From assembly GCA_003512955.1 (NCBI GenBank), contig DOTG01000015.1:137243-201242 (forward strand): DNA of 64,000 nt, in the 5' to 3' direction. The translations under genes and the position numbers were made by a program. The notes under the pieces are model-generated. The model did not search any database, was not told the origin of the DNA, and saw nothing but the letters and a program-made list of their open reading frames with translations. This document shows positions 7,869 through 16,947 of this stretch, piece after piece (the stretch's first letter is position 1; the number at the start of each line of letters is the position of its first letter). The stretch comes from Marinilabiliales bacterium. Its GTDB lineage: Bacteria > Bacteroidota > Bacteroidia > Bacteroidales > SZUA-534.

Positions 7869-9329
7869 TCAGGGATAAACCACATTAATGGAACCTGAGC
7901 CTTTGTAGGTTTTTCCGGTGGAGGTGGCATAGGTGTAATAATACACATAGGCACCTTCGGAAACATTTTTTCCGTTTATTTCGCCTCCCCATTTTTTGTA
8001 GGATTCATCGGTGTAAAATACCACATTCCCATAGCGGTCGTAAACAAATAGTTCAAAGTCAGTTACAGTTATATCTTTAATGTAGGAAATTTCATTATCG
8101 CCAGCTTTCCAAAAGGGTCCAAAATAGTCATTTTTACCATCGCCATTGGGGGTAAAGGCATTGGGGATGTCAACCACAGGGGTGCGGGTGACACAGATTT
8201 CGTTTGACAGGCTGGTATTTCCGCTACCGTCGGTTGCTTGCACCTGGAAACAAAACCGCTCGGAATTTTCTGTTCCTAATTCATTCAGAGTAAAAGTCCG
8301 TTGGTTGCCTTTGGGTTCAAAGCCACTGTTATCCACACTCACGTAAACTTCGCATTCTTCATTAGCGGCATCCACAAAGCTTGATTCCCAATTTAAGGTG
8401 AGATTGTAATCCTGCATCTGGTAGGTCAATTGCAGGGGTTTTACCCGTTGGGTTTCCCCGGCTATGCTGTCGCAAGGATCGAGAGCCGCAATTTTGTAAA
8501 AATAGGGTATTTGGTTGTGGACATGGGAAAAGCTTAAATTTTCGGAGCTTACATCCGTGTTCATTTCCAAAAGTTCATACGCCCCATCTTTATTGGTACT
8601 CAAGCGTAAGGCATATCCTTTTAATTCGGCACGGATATCTGCTTTTACCTGAAACCGGGCCTCGTTCCCATCGTTCGTCATTTGATAGATGAAGAATCGG
8701 TCGGCATCCGGTTTCTGGTATCCGGTAAAGGTAATGGTGCGTTGATTGGATATGCTTGTTGCACCAATCCCACCATTCGCTTTTATGTAATAGGTATATC
8801 CTGTTCCCAGTTGGACCGTTGTATCGGAATAACTTAGGTCGGTATCATATTCTTTTAGATCTTCATCATTTCGATAAATGGTATAATATTGTACTTTGCT
8901 CCATCCTTCGTAGCTGGTCCAGTTCAAAACAGCTTGATTTGAGCAGGTATCGAAAACAATTTCTTTTAGAAAAATTGTTGAACTCGGATCCCCTGACAAA
9001 CTATAATTACTTGCCTCACCAATATATGCGGCCATTTTATATGATTCAGCATGCAAATCGGGACTGGCGTTTATGTCAATGTATTCAATACTAGTTGCAG
9101 AAATATCTTCTGCAATAGATAAATAACTTGGGTTCAATTCATCGTTATTGAATCTATAAAGAATATAGCCCGTAACTCCAGGAGTTGTACTTTTTTTCCA
9201 ATTGATTTTAACTTGATTGTTTCCCAATACAGATACACTTGTGATGGTTGGAGGTAAAATGTCAAGGTTTTGGCTCCAGCAATCAAGACCGATTAGCAAT
9301 AATACAACAATCAAATAATTTTTACCCAT
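7869..9329 (-). CDS. Secreted protein with T9SS type B (gliding-motility) C-terminal domain
   Basis: A 486-residue cell-surface or secreted protein. It begins with a signal peptide (MGKNYLIVVLLLIGLDCWSQ). Fibronectin type III-like repeats follow: PPTITSVSVLGNNQVKINWK, then further modules with YTIYRNDE and YYIKANGG patterns. The last ~95 residues are the type B sorting domain, starting VVDIPNAFTPNGDGKNDYFG and including FELFVYDRYGNVVF and the C-terminal GSINVVYP. Type B domains direct export through the type IX system and retention at the surface, usually with a PorP/SprF-like partner, none of which is in this window. The actual ligand or activity is unknown. Confidence 0.85.
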   Translation of the reverse strand: MGKNYLIVVLLLIGLDCWSQNLDILPPTITSVSVLGNNQVKINWKKSTTPGVTGYILYRFNNDELNPSYLSIAEDISATSIEYIDINASPDLHAESYKMAAYIGEASNYSLSGDPSSTIFLKEIVFDTCSNQAVLNWTSYEGWSKVQYYTIYRNDEDLKEYDTDLSYSDTTVQLGTGYTYYIKANGGIGATSISNQRTITFTGYQKPDADRFFIYQMTNDGNEARFQVKADIRAELKGYALRLSTNKDGAYELLEMNTDVSSENLSFSHVHNQIPYFYKIAALDPCDSIAGETQRVKPLQLTYQMQDYNLTLNWESSFVDAANEECEVYVSVDNSGFEPKGNQRTFTLNELGTENSERFCFQVQATDGSGNTSLSNEICVTRTPVVDIPNAFTPNGDGKNDYFGPFWKAGDNEISYIKDITVTDFELFVYDRYGNVVFYTDESYKKWGGEINGKNVSEGAYVYYYTYATSTGKTYKGSGSINVVYP

Positions 9330-9363
9330 GTCCTAAAAACGCAATGAATCCTGCTTTATTATC

Positions 9364-10650
9364 TCAATACTTCCCGGCTACCACCGTTGTCAATTTTTCG
9401 GTTACAAAATAGCGGTTGGCTAACTCCAGGAGTCTTTTCGGCGAAATGCTCCACAAGGTTTCCTGCATGTTTCTGAAATAATCAAACCCTAGATTATATG
9501 GCACCACGGCTTTAAAAGTATCCGCCGTGGAAAAAGGGCCGTCGAACATCTGGAGCATGTCGCCCATCATGTAGTTGCGTACCAAATGCAGCTCCTCCAC
9601 AGGAATGGGTTCTTTTTTCAGCTTTTCCATTTCCACGATAATCTCGTGCAGGGCTTCGCGGGTGTTTTCTGCCTTAACATCGGCGGCCACTGCCATAAAC
9701 CCGGTTTGCATCAACGATACCTGCATGGCGTTTATTCCATAAGTATATCCTTTTTCTTCGCGGATGTTTTTCATCAGCCGGGAGCCAAAGTACCCGCCAA
9801 AAATGGTTACCAATATTTTCAAACCCATGTAGTCGGGATGAAGTTTATTGACTGTGACCAGCCCGGTGCGGATGCTCGATTGTACCGCCGATTCTTTTTC
9901 AACCACAAAAGGTGGCATTCCTTTGGCTGTTTGAATTGTGGGTGTTAAAGATTCAGAAGTTCCTTTCTTTGGTAATCTGCCTAAATACTGATTGATTAGC
10001 TGTATTTCGGCCTTTCCCACTTTCCCGGAAACTATGAATTCGAAATTTCCGGCATGAAAATGTTCTTGATAAAATTCAAAAACGTCTTCCCTTGGGGTGG
10101 TTAAGTAATGCGCTTCTTGGGTCTTCATCCCGTAAGGATGGTTAGGGCCAAAGAGTTTTTCGTAAAAAACCTCGCGGGCCAGAAATGATGTTTTTTCCTG
10201 CTCTACCAGGAAATTCTGGCGACGACGGTCAACCAAAATATCGAATTCTTTTTGAGGGAAAATACTTTGGTTCAGCACCTCCGAAAACAGAGGCAGAGTT
10301 TGTTCCAGATATTTGCTCAAAGTAACCAAACCCACAAAGGTTTTGTCTTTTTCAGTTGTAGGTTGAAAATAAGCCCCATAAAAATCAAACGCTTCGGCAA
10401 TCTGGTGGGCATTCTTGCCGGAAGTCCCTTCGTTTAGCATCAACCCGGTTAACGGGGCAACCAGTTTTTGGGTACTGTAAATAGAACCCGCGTTCACCAT
10501 CACATCTAATTTAATTACCTCCTGGGTTCCACCGTTCAGTATATATAATGGGCAACCATTGTCGAGTTTTTCAATACGGATGTTCGGGAACGCGATATCG
10601 CGGACTGCTTTAAACTCCGGTGGAGTCAGTCTATTCATAAGTTTTGTCAT
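9364..10650 (-). CDS. M16-family peptidase homologue, non-catalytic partner
   Basis: A 428-residue insulinase-fold protein. At the place of the zinc motif it reads PLTGLMLNEGTSGKN, so the HxxEH of the catalytic partner is missing. The distal part keeps the substrate-binding features RLMKNIREEKGYTYGINA and a final domain with YNLGFDYF. This is the familiar two-gene bacterial M16B arrangement in which one subunit has the metal site and the other the Arg/Tyr substrate pair. Its start overlaps the stop of the catalytic gene by four bases, giving coupled translation. No signal peptide is obvious, so the pair is probably cytoplasmic. Confidence 0.88.
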   Translation of the reverse strand: MTKLMNRLTPPEFKAVRDIAFPNIRIEKLDNGCPLYILNGGTQEVIKLDVMVNAGSIYSTQKLVAPLTGLMLNEGTSGKNAHQIAEAFDFYGAYFQPTTEKDKTFVGLVTLSKYLEQTLPLFSEVLNQSIFPQKEFDILVDRRRQNFLVEQEKTSFLAREVFYEKLFGPNHPYGMKTQEAHYLTTPREDVFEFYQEHFHAGNFEFIVSGKVGKAEIQLINQYLGRLPKKGTSESLTPTIQTAKGMPPFVVEKESAVQSSIRTGLVTVNKLHPDYMGLKILVTIFGGYFGSRLMKNIREEKGYTYGINAMQVSLMQTGFMAVAADVKAENTREALHEIIVEMEKLKKEPIPVEELHLVRNYMMGDMLQMFDGPFSTADTFKAVVPYNLGFDYFRNMQETLWSISPKRLLELANRYFVTEKLTTVVAGKY

Positions 10651-11888
10651 GAGGGTTGTACCTGATAATTGAGTGTGGAACAGTTGCTGTTTTGGAAAAT
10701 ATTGCGGGCTACCCGTTGAATATCAACCGGAGTTACCTGCTGGTATTTTTGAGTTTCCTGGTTGATGATCGAGGCATCGCCCAGATGCTCAAAGTAAGCC
10801 AGGTTCATGGCTTTGTTCAGGATGTTGATTTCGGAATAAACCAGGTTGGCCTCCACTTTATTTTTCACTTTGGCCAGCTCGTTTTCTTCAACCTTTCCGT
10901 GCATCAAATGGTCTAGTTCCTGCCTGATGGCTGTTTCGGCCTGTTCAAAGGTAACGCCGGGGTTCAGGTTCCCGTTCACGATAAAAAGCCCCGGATCCAC
11001 ATCGCCGGTAATATAGGCACTGATGGAACTGAAAAACTTTTGCTCCTTCACCAGTTTTTGGTTCATCCGCGACGATTTGCCATTGGACAGGATGTCCGAA
11101 ATCAAATCGGTGGCGTAATAATCATCATGGTTGCGGCCGCACATGTGAAACGCCTGATAAATTGCATTCACAGGTACCGGACGTTGCACTATTTCCTTCC
11201 GCGCTTCCGTTTGTTTTGGTTCTTGCGGAATTTTCTTTTTCAGGATATTTCGGCGGGGGATGGGACCAAACCATTTTTCAGCCAATGTTTCAACCTCTTT
11301 TTTGGTAATGTTTCCGGCTACACTCAGAATGGCATTGTTCGGGGCATAGAAACCAAAAAAGAACTCTTTCACCTCCTCTAAAGTGGCGTTTTCGATATGG
11401 CTGATCTCTTTACCGATAGTTGGCCATTGGTAGGGATGCACTTTGTAGGTCATGGGACGGAGCAAAAGGTTCCAGTCGCCATAAGGCTGATTCAGGTAGC
11501 GCTGTTTAAATTCTTCAATAACCACTTTTTTTTGGACTTCCAGTTTTTGTTGCGAAAAGGACAACTCCAACATACGGTCCGACTCCAGCCAAAATGCCGT
11601 TTCCAGATTCTCTTTAGGTACGGTTATGTAAAAGTTGGTGATGTTGTTGTTGGTAAAGGCATTATTCTCGCCTCCAGCCTGTTGCAGCGGGGCATCGTAA
11701 TGGGGAATGTTTTTGGAACCTTCGAACATCAAGTGTTCAAATAAATGGGCAAAACCGGTTTTATCAGGATTTTCGTTGCGGGCACCTACTTTGTAAAGTA
11801 AATTGAAAGCCACCAACGGGGTGGTCTCGTCTTTGTGTACCAACACGGTCAGACCATTATCAAGGACAAATCGTTCGTATGCAATCAT
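10647..11888 (-). CDS. M16-family zinc peptidase, catalytic subunit
   Basis: A 413-residue zinc metallopeptidase of the pitrilysin/insulinase family. The inverted zinc motif HLFEH (His48, Glu51, His52) lies in GFAHLFEHLMFEGSKN, and the downstream Glu is supplied by the helix around KVVIEEFKQRYLNQPYGD. No signal peptide is seen. It is the first gene of a two-gene operon with the inactive homologue, overlapping by four bases. Such heterodimers degrade peptides in the cytoplasm or process signal fragments. The 107 bases upstream hold no other gene. Confidence 0.92.
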   Translation of the reverse strand: MIAYERFVLDNGLTVLVHKDETTPLVAFNLLYKVGARNENPDKTGFAHLFEHLMFEGSKNIPHYDAPLQQAGGENNAFTNNNITNFYITVPKENLETAFWLESDRMLELSFSQQKLEVQKKVVIEEFKQRYLNQPYGDWNLLLRPMTYKVHPYQWPTIGKEISHIENATLEEVKEFFFGFYAPNNAILSVAGNITKKEVETLAEKWFGPIPRRNILKKKIPQEPKQTEARKEIVQRPVPVNAIYQAFHMCGRNHDDYYATDLISDILSNGKSSRMNQKLVKEQKFFSSISAYITGDVDPGLFIVNGNLNPGVTFEQAETAIRQELDHLMHGKVEENELAKVKNKVEANLVYSEINILNKAMNLAYFEHLGDASIINQETQKYQQVTPVDIQRVARNIFQNSNCSTLNYQVQPS

Positions 11889-11995
11889 GCTGTAATTCTA
11901 TTTTTTTTTCAATTTTTAAAGATAACCCAAATTCAACAAAATCCTAGAAGAATTGGTTCTTGGTCGTTATGTGGTTAAAGGGTGATAACTTTGAT

Positions 11996-12943
11996 TTACC
12001 ACTGGATGGATGAAATAGATTTCATGGTGGCATTGAATTCAGAAACAAGTTCATTCATAATGCTCTGTACAGGTTGTATGGAGTGGATGGATGCTGAAAC
12101 CTGTCCAATTTCAAGTTCACCTTGTTCCAGATCGCCTTCGAACATTCCCTTTTTTGCTCTCCCTTTGCCCAGAAGTTCTTTAAGTTTTTCTACCGATGCC
12201 CCGTTTTGTTCCAGTTCGTTAACCTTCTGATAAAACGGGTTTTCGAGTAAACGGACAGGAACCAGTTTTTTCAAACTCAAATGGGTGCTTCCCTCTTTAG
12301 CCAAAACAATTTGCTGTTTAAAAGCTTCATGGGCCGACGATTCCACTGATGCCGCAAACCGGCTCCCCAGTTGAACACCTTCGGCTCCCAGGGCAAACAT
12401 GGCAGCCATAGCCTGGCCGCTTCCAATTCCCCCCGCGGCTATCAGAGGCAGATCTACCGCTTTTCGGATTTGAGGGACTAAACAGAGCGTGGTCGTCTCT
12501 TCGCGCCCGTTGTGGCCACCGGCTTCGAAACCTTCTGCCACCAAAGCATCTACGCCTGTTTCCTTACTTTTAATGGCAAAACGGGAATTGGAAACCACAT
12601 GAACCACTGTAATACCGGCATCTTTAAGCTTTTGGGTCCAAAGTTCCGGGTTTCCGGCACTTGTAAATACGATTGGAACCTTCTCCCGGATGATGATAGC
12701 CATAAGTTCTTCAATTTGAGGATACATCAGAGGAACATTTACCCCGAAAGGTTTTTGTGTGGCCTGTTTGGTTTTTTGGATGTGTCCGCGGAGCACCTCA
12801 GGATGCATGGAACCTGCACCCAAAAGCCCTAAGCCACCCGCGTTGCTTACAGCCGATGCCAGGCGCCAGCCGCTGCACCAAACCATCCCGCCTTGGATAA
12901 TGGGATACTGAATGTTGAAAAGGCTGGTGATTCTGTTTTGCAT
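11996..12943 (-). CDS. Nitronate monooxygenase / FabK-like FMN enzyme
   Basis: A TIM-barrel flavoprotein of about 315 residues. Motifs include YPIIQGGMVWCSGWRLASAV (FMN-binding start), AEGFEAGGHNG (catalytic-His region), PLIAAGGIGSG and GAEGVQLGSRFAAS (phosphate-binding loop). These fit the 2-nitropropane dioxygenase/FabK superfamily. Nitronate detoxification and enoyl-ACP reduction cannot be told apart without alignment. The start is taken at MQNRITSLFN (base 12943); an upstream in-frame ATG at 12973 would add ten residues that do not look conserved. It stands alone between the peptidase pair and lipA. Confidence 0.8.
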   Translation of the reverse strand: MQNRITSLFNIQYPIIQGGMVWCSGWRLASAVSNAGGLGLLGAGSMHPEVLRGHIQKTKQATQKPFGVNVPLMYPQIEELMAIIIREKVPIVFTSAGNPELWTQKLKDAGITVVHVVSNSRFAIKSKETGVDALVAEGFEAGGHNGREETTTLCLVPQIRKAVDLPLIAAGGIGSGQAMAAMFALGAEGVQLGSRFAASVESSAHEAFKQQIVLAKEGSTHLSLKKLVPVRLLENPFYQKVNELEQNGASVEKLKELLGKGRAKKGMFEGDLEQGELEIGQVSASIHSIQPVQSIMNELVSEFNATMKSISSIQW

Positions 12944-13040
12944 CTTATTCACACTAAAATTCAGAGCAAACATAACTAAAAGTAAGGAGAAAGGGGAATA
13001 GAGACCGGAAACGGGATGATGTCAGGTGGTATTTTTGCAT

Positions 13041-13940
13041 TTACGATTTTCTTGTAATTTGTGCGTGTCTTTCGGCATGGTAGCTTGAACGCACCATGGG
13101 GCTGCTTTCCACAAAGGTAAAGCCTTTTTTTAAACCTTCCTCTTTGTAAAACTGAAATTGTTCAGGAGTTATGAATTCTACCACTGGTAATAAGTGGGGA
13201 TTGGGTTGCAGATATTGTCCAATGGTAACAACTTTAACACCTGTTTGTATTAAATCGTCCATAGTTTTTAATACTTCCCCGGGTTTTTCGCCCAAACCTA
13301 CCATGATACCCGATTTGGCTGTAATCCCCGATGCGGCAATGTATGCCAAAATACTTAGGCTGCGTATGTAGCGGGCATGGCTTCTCACTTTTGGGGTCAA
13401 CCGTTCCACAGTTTCCAGGTTGTGCGATATTACTTCGGGGGCAGCATCTATCACTAATTGAATGTATTTTGTTTCTCCATTAAAATCAGGAATTAACGAT
13501 TCCTGGGTAATCCCGGGGTTAAGCTCTTTGATCTTACGGATGGTAACCGCCCAGAAGGCTGCGCCGCCATCCGCTAAATCATCACGGGTAACGGAAGTAA
13601 TGACCGCATGTTTTAGTTTCAATGTCTGAATGGTTTTTGCTAAACGTTCCGGTTCACCCCAATCCACCGCATCGGGGATTTGGTTGGGGACTGAGCAAAA
13701 ACGGCAATTGCGGGTACATTTGTTTCCCAGGATCATAAAGCTGGCAGTTCCGGCATTCCAGCACTCCCCTTTGTTGGGGCAGTTTCCACTGGTGCAGATG
13801 GTATGCAGTTTATGTTCATTTATTAAATGAAAAACCTGGCTGTACGGCTTTCCTTTGGGCATTTGTGCCTTCATCCAATGGGGTAGGCGTTGAGGTTTTA
13901 CAGGTTCCGGGGATGTATTTATAATGTCGGTAATTTCCAT
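13041..13940 (-). CDS. lipA: Lipoyl synthase (radical SAM)
   Basis: A 299-residue enzyme that inserts two sulfurs into octanoyl-lipoyl domains. The auxiliary [4Fe-4S] cluster ligands are Cys49, Cys54 and Cys60 in ICTSGNCPNKGECW. The radical SAM motif is CTRNCRFC (Cys75, Cys79, Cys82). The C-terminal Arg-Ser-Ser-Tyr motif (VRSSYHAERH), whose Ser binds the auxiliary cluster, is present. Length is normal. It is a single-gene unit divergent from the VOC gene, and no lipB or lplA is in the window. Confidence 0.96.
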   Translation of the reverse strand: MEITDIINTSPEPVKPQRLPHWMKAQMPKGKPYSQVFHLINEHKLHTICTSGNCPNKGECWNAGTASFMILGNKCTRNCRFCSVPNQIPDAVDWGEPERLAKTIQTLKLKHAVITSVTRDDLADGGAAFWAVTIRKIKELNPGITQESLIPDFNGETKYIQLVIDAAPEVISHNLETVERLTPKVRSHARYIRSLSILAYIAASGITAKSGIMVGLGEKPGEVLKTMDDLIQTGVKVVTIGQYLQPNPHLLPVVEFITPEQFQFYKEEGLKKGFTFVESSPMVRSSYHAERHAQITRKS

Positions 13941-14073
13941 ATTTTTCTGTTGAAATGTTACTGGCGAATGAACAGAATATTTGTCGAAATGTTTAAGGAC
14001 TCGACAGGTTGCTCGTTAAATTCAAACTTTTTGGTTGAATTTTGTTAGATTTGAACAAATTAGAACTTTTTAA

Positions 14074-14475
14074 ATGGAACAGCGATTGACGTTTATTACC
14101 CTGGGGGTTGCAAATTTGAAAGAATCCATCGGTTTTTATGAAAATAACTTTGGCTGGAAACCCTCTGCCATGAGCAATGAACATTTGATTGTGTATGAAC
14201 TGAATGGACTGTTTTTGTCGTTGTATAGCCGCAATGCTTTGGCCCACGATGCCTTGGTTAATCCCGATGGCAGCGGTTTTAAAGGATTTACTTTGGCACA
14301 TAATGTTCATAGTGAAAGAGAGGTGGATGATTTGGTCAATCATCTCCGGAATAAAGGGGTTAAGGTGGTAAAAGAACCTCAAAAGGTATTTTGGGGCGGG
14401 TATAGCAGTTATGTGTCCGATCCTGATGGCAACCTTTGGGAAATTGCCTTTAATCCTTATCTAAAGTTGGAATAA
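14074..14475 (+). CDS. VOC-family (glyoxalase/dioxygenase fold) protein
   Basis: A 133-residue protein with one paired beta-alpha-beta-beta-beta module: LTFITLGVANLKESIGFYEN at the start and GYSSYVSDPDGNLWEIAFNP at the end, both classic VOC motifs. The terminal Glu (WEIAF) is a likely metal ligand. Substrate unknown; the superfamily covers glyoxalase, bleomycin resistance and ring-cleaving enzymes. A -7-like TAGATTTG lies at 14046-14053, 20 bases before the ATG. Divergent from lipA. Confidence 0.8.
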   Translation: MEQRLTFITLGVANLKESIGFYENNFGWKPSAMSNEHLIVYELNGLFLSLYSRNALAHDALVNPDGSGFKGFTLAHNVHSEREVDDLVNHLRNKGVKVVKEPQKVFWGGYSSYVSDPDGNLWEIAFNPYLKLE

Positions 14476-14615
14476 TCATACAAATACAATTTTAATGATG
14501 AATTAATCATGAGAGCCAGTCTTCATAACAACCGAAAATGATTATTTCATGACGTATTCTCCTGCTAAAGCCGGGCAGGCTATGTGAATTTAGTTTAAAA
14601 ATTAAAAAGAAACAC

Positions 14616-15437
14616 ATGAAAACTTTTCTTTCAACAGTATTAGGGGTATTAATTGCTGGACAGATAATAGCCCAACAGGTGATCAAACTTTGGGAAACCC
14701 AAGCAGTTTTAGACGTTCCGGAATCGGTACTTTGCGATGATTCAGTTGTGTATGTGAGCTGTGTAAATGGCAACCCCGCTGATAAAGATAACAATGGGTA
14801 CATTGCACGTTTAGCCACCGATGGTAAAATTATGCAGCAGCATTGGTTTGACGGTTTGCATGCCCCTAAGGGAATGGCTGTGCATGGCGCATTGCTTTAT
14901 GTTTCCGATATTGATCGGGTAGCTGTTATTGCGCGGGACAAAGGCAAGTTGCTTCGGTTTATTGATATTCCGGGTACAAAGTTTTTGAACGATGTTACGG
15001 TGAGCGGACAAGGTGTAGTGGCAGTTTCCGACATGTCGGATCAAGCAATTTATCTGATTAAGGGCAAAAAAGCCGAATTGCTGCTTAAAAATGAGAAGCT
15101 TGATCATGTGAACGGCCTGTATTGGGAGAAAAATACGCTATATGTTGGGGTAGCCAATGCCATTTTAGCTGTTGATATTGAAACACGGAATGTTACCACT
15201 GTGGTTGAAAATACCGGAGGTATCGATGGGTTGGAGCGATTTGAAGGCAATCGGTTTTTGATTTCCGATTGGAAAGGAAAAGTACAGGTTGTTGGCCCTG
15301 ATGTGCCGCCTGTTGAAGTCCTCAATGTTGCTGCCGAAAAATACAACGCCGCCGATATTGATTATTCGGCCAAAACACATATACTATTTATTCCCACATT
15401 TTTTGGAAACAGCGTAGCTGCTTACCGGGTGGAATAG
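14616..15437 (+). CDS. Secreted SMP-30/NHL-like beta-propeller protein
   Basis: A 273-residue exported protein with a cleavable signal (MKTFLSTVLGVLIAGQIIAQ). Repeats of about 40-45 residues with the pattern APKGMAVHGALLYVSDIDRV, FLNDVTVSGQGVVAVSDM and HVNGLYWEKNTLYVGVA resemble six-bladed SMP-30/gluconolactonase propellers. The metal-ligand Asp and Asn positions (FLNDV, LDHVNGL) look plausible. It stands alone after the VOC gene. A lactonase activity or a ligand-binding role are both possible. Confidence 0.7.
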   Translation: MKTFLSTVLGVLIAGQIIAQQVIKLWETQAVLDVPESVLCDDSVVYVSCVNGNPADKDNNGYIARLATDGKIMQQHWFDGLHAPKGMAVHGALLYVSDIDRVAVIARDKGKLLRFIDIPGTKFLNDVTVSGQGVVAVSDMSDQAIYLIKGKKAELLLKNEKLDHVNGLYWEKNTLYVGVANAILAVDIETRNVTTVVENTGGIDGLERFEGNRFLISDWKGKVQVVGPDVPPVEVLNVAAEKYNAADIDYSAKTHILFIPTFFGNSVAAYRVE

Positions 15438-15834
15438 TTTGTTATAGTTGGTGGGGGATTGAAATCAGAGATTTAGTTTTTATGGCAAACGTCTGATTTT
15501 ATTGATTGATTTTACTGCAACAAATCTGTTTATACTGACTTGAATCACCTAAAATCCGCAGGTGAAATAATAATGGTCAAGAAGTAGAGACGTTTAGTAC
15601 GGTGCACTTCTCATGATTACAAGAGAAAAGCATGACTTAAAATATTAATTTTCATTAATCCCTTTTTAGGTAAGAAATATCGGTAGTTGCACAGAAATCG
15701 GCACAAATAGCAATGCCATCCTCACCTCTTTTCAACGATCCCCAAATATAGCGGCCTTATTCCAAAATACCACAATCAAGATATTGATATCCAATAAAAT
15801 GAAATACTAAACCATGTTGAGGGTATGTACCTTT
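15438..15834. other. Gene-free stretch holding repeat copy B
   Basis: About 400 bases between the SMP-30-like gene and fic. I see no convincing reading frame and no clear terminator. The only distinct structure is the dispersed repeat at 15547-15655. Confidence 0.6.
15547..15655 (+). repeat. Dispersed intergenic repeat, copy B
   Basis: The core AATCCGCAGGTGAAATAATA (15554-15573) with GGTCAAGAAGTAGAGA after it matches copy A (5310-5417) with few changes, and the minus strand of 39150-39190 over about 35 bases. Downstream GCATGACTTAAAATATTAAT parallels copy A. All three copies are outside genes. Confidence 0.55.
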
Positions 15835-16617
15835 TTAGTCTTGGTCATCAACCCCCATTATAGTCATTAGTAAAAAATCTAAGCTTTTTGAATAATTCAA
15901 ATCCTCATACTCTAATCCTAGCTTTCTAATATTATTGTAATAATCTTTGATTTTTTTATAATAGTTCTTTTCTAATTGAACCGAAGTCGCTTTTTGTCCT
16001 ATTTTCTCAATCAAAAACCATTTTTCAATCAATCTTGCAGTGCGTCCATTACCATCTTGAAAAGGATGAATTTTCACGAAAACCAGATGTAACAAAGAAG
16101 CATAATAAAAAATTTCAAATGGATTTAAATCAGTGCGTTGCAATAAGTCAATGTCATTAAACAATTTATCAATCTCTGACTTTACTTTTTCAGGGCTGGC
16201 TGCAACATATTCTATTTTATCATCGCTATTGATTGCAAACATTGGATTACTCCGAATCAATCCTTGTTGACTTTTCGGTAGGAGGTTTTTGCTCAAAATC
16301 GAGTGTGCCTTTTGAACATTCTCAAAAGTCAGTTTATTGTTGTCAATAAAATCGTAAGCTGAATATAAATCATCAGCTTTTTTGGTATAATCCGGTTTGA
16401 ATTTTACTTTTAAAAATTTGTGTTTGAAATAACTATCAAAATCGATATCCTCTCCCTCAATCTTTGATGAATAAACAGATGAAACGGATTTGTAAAATTT
16501 AAAATAATCAACCGGCATATCAACCTTTTTTATCTTATCAATTTTATCCAAAGGCGATTCTTTTACATTTTTTGTGTAATCGTCAAGCAGTTTATCTATC
16601 AGAATTTCAAAATCCAT
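15835..16617 (-). CDS. Fic-domain AMP/UMP transferase, class II (self-inhibited)
   Basis: A 260-residue protein that would transfer a nucleotide monophosphate to target proteins. The catalytic motif is complete: HPFQDGNGRTAR (His184 to Arg195). An upstream inhibitory-helix motif [S/T]xxxE[G/N] is visible as SSKIEG (Ser50-Glu54-Gly55), which marks a class II Fic enzyme whose active site is blocked by its own N-terminal helix. No winged-helix C-terminal domain is present. It is a single gene; no antitoxin is next to it, as expected when inhibition is built in. The AT-rich codon use differs somewhat from its neighbours, hinting at horizontal gain. Confidence 0.88.
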   Translation of the reverse strand: MDFEILIDKLLDDYTKNVKESPLDKIDKIKKVDMPVDYFKFYKSVSSVYSSKIEGEDIDFDSYFKHKFLKVKFKPDYTKKADDLYSAYDFIDNNKLTFENVQKAHSILSKNLLPKSQQGLIRSNPMFAINSDDKIEYVAASPEKVKSEIDKLFNDIDLLQRTDLNPFEIFYYASLLHLVFVKIHPFQDGNGRTARLIEKWFLIEKIGQKATSVQLEKNYYKKIKDYYNNIRKLGLEYEDLNYSKSLDFLLMTIMGVDDQD

Positions 16618-16947
16618 TTACAAAAATCATTACAACAAAGATACTCTTTTAATCCTTGTTTTAAAATCAGGGGTTTTTGAATACGTACAGCTTTTTCTGG
16701 CATTACCCACAACGTGGGATATATGCAAACAAAAAACAGCAGTCAATTTTTGATAATTCCGGGTTGTTTTTATAAAAACGTGGTCATGGTAAAATTGTCT
16801 AAATAATTCAAAAACAATCAACTATACTGTATGTATATGTATTGTATATGTTTTATTTTTTTTGGTATGGTTGAAGTATGTAGCCATTTTTTGGGATTAT
16901 GTGTATTAAAGCTGAATTTTATTTGAAATTCTGAACAAAACTATATT
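16618..16947. other. Intergenic region between fic and the T9SS cluster
   Basis: A 330-base spacer with no convincing gene. It has a small hairpin CCCAC-AAC-GTGGG (16706-16718) upstream of fic, and a TGTA-rich stretch (about 16823-16852) followed by T-runs upstream of the first T9SS gene, which is probably its promoter region. Confidence 0.45.

Noticed and set aside
16706..16718. CCCAC-AAC-GTGGG hairpin as an integron attC-like site
   Set aside because: Five-base arms only, no second simple site and no integron integrase in the window.
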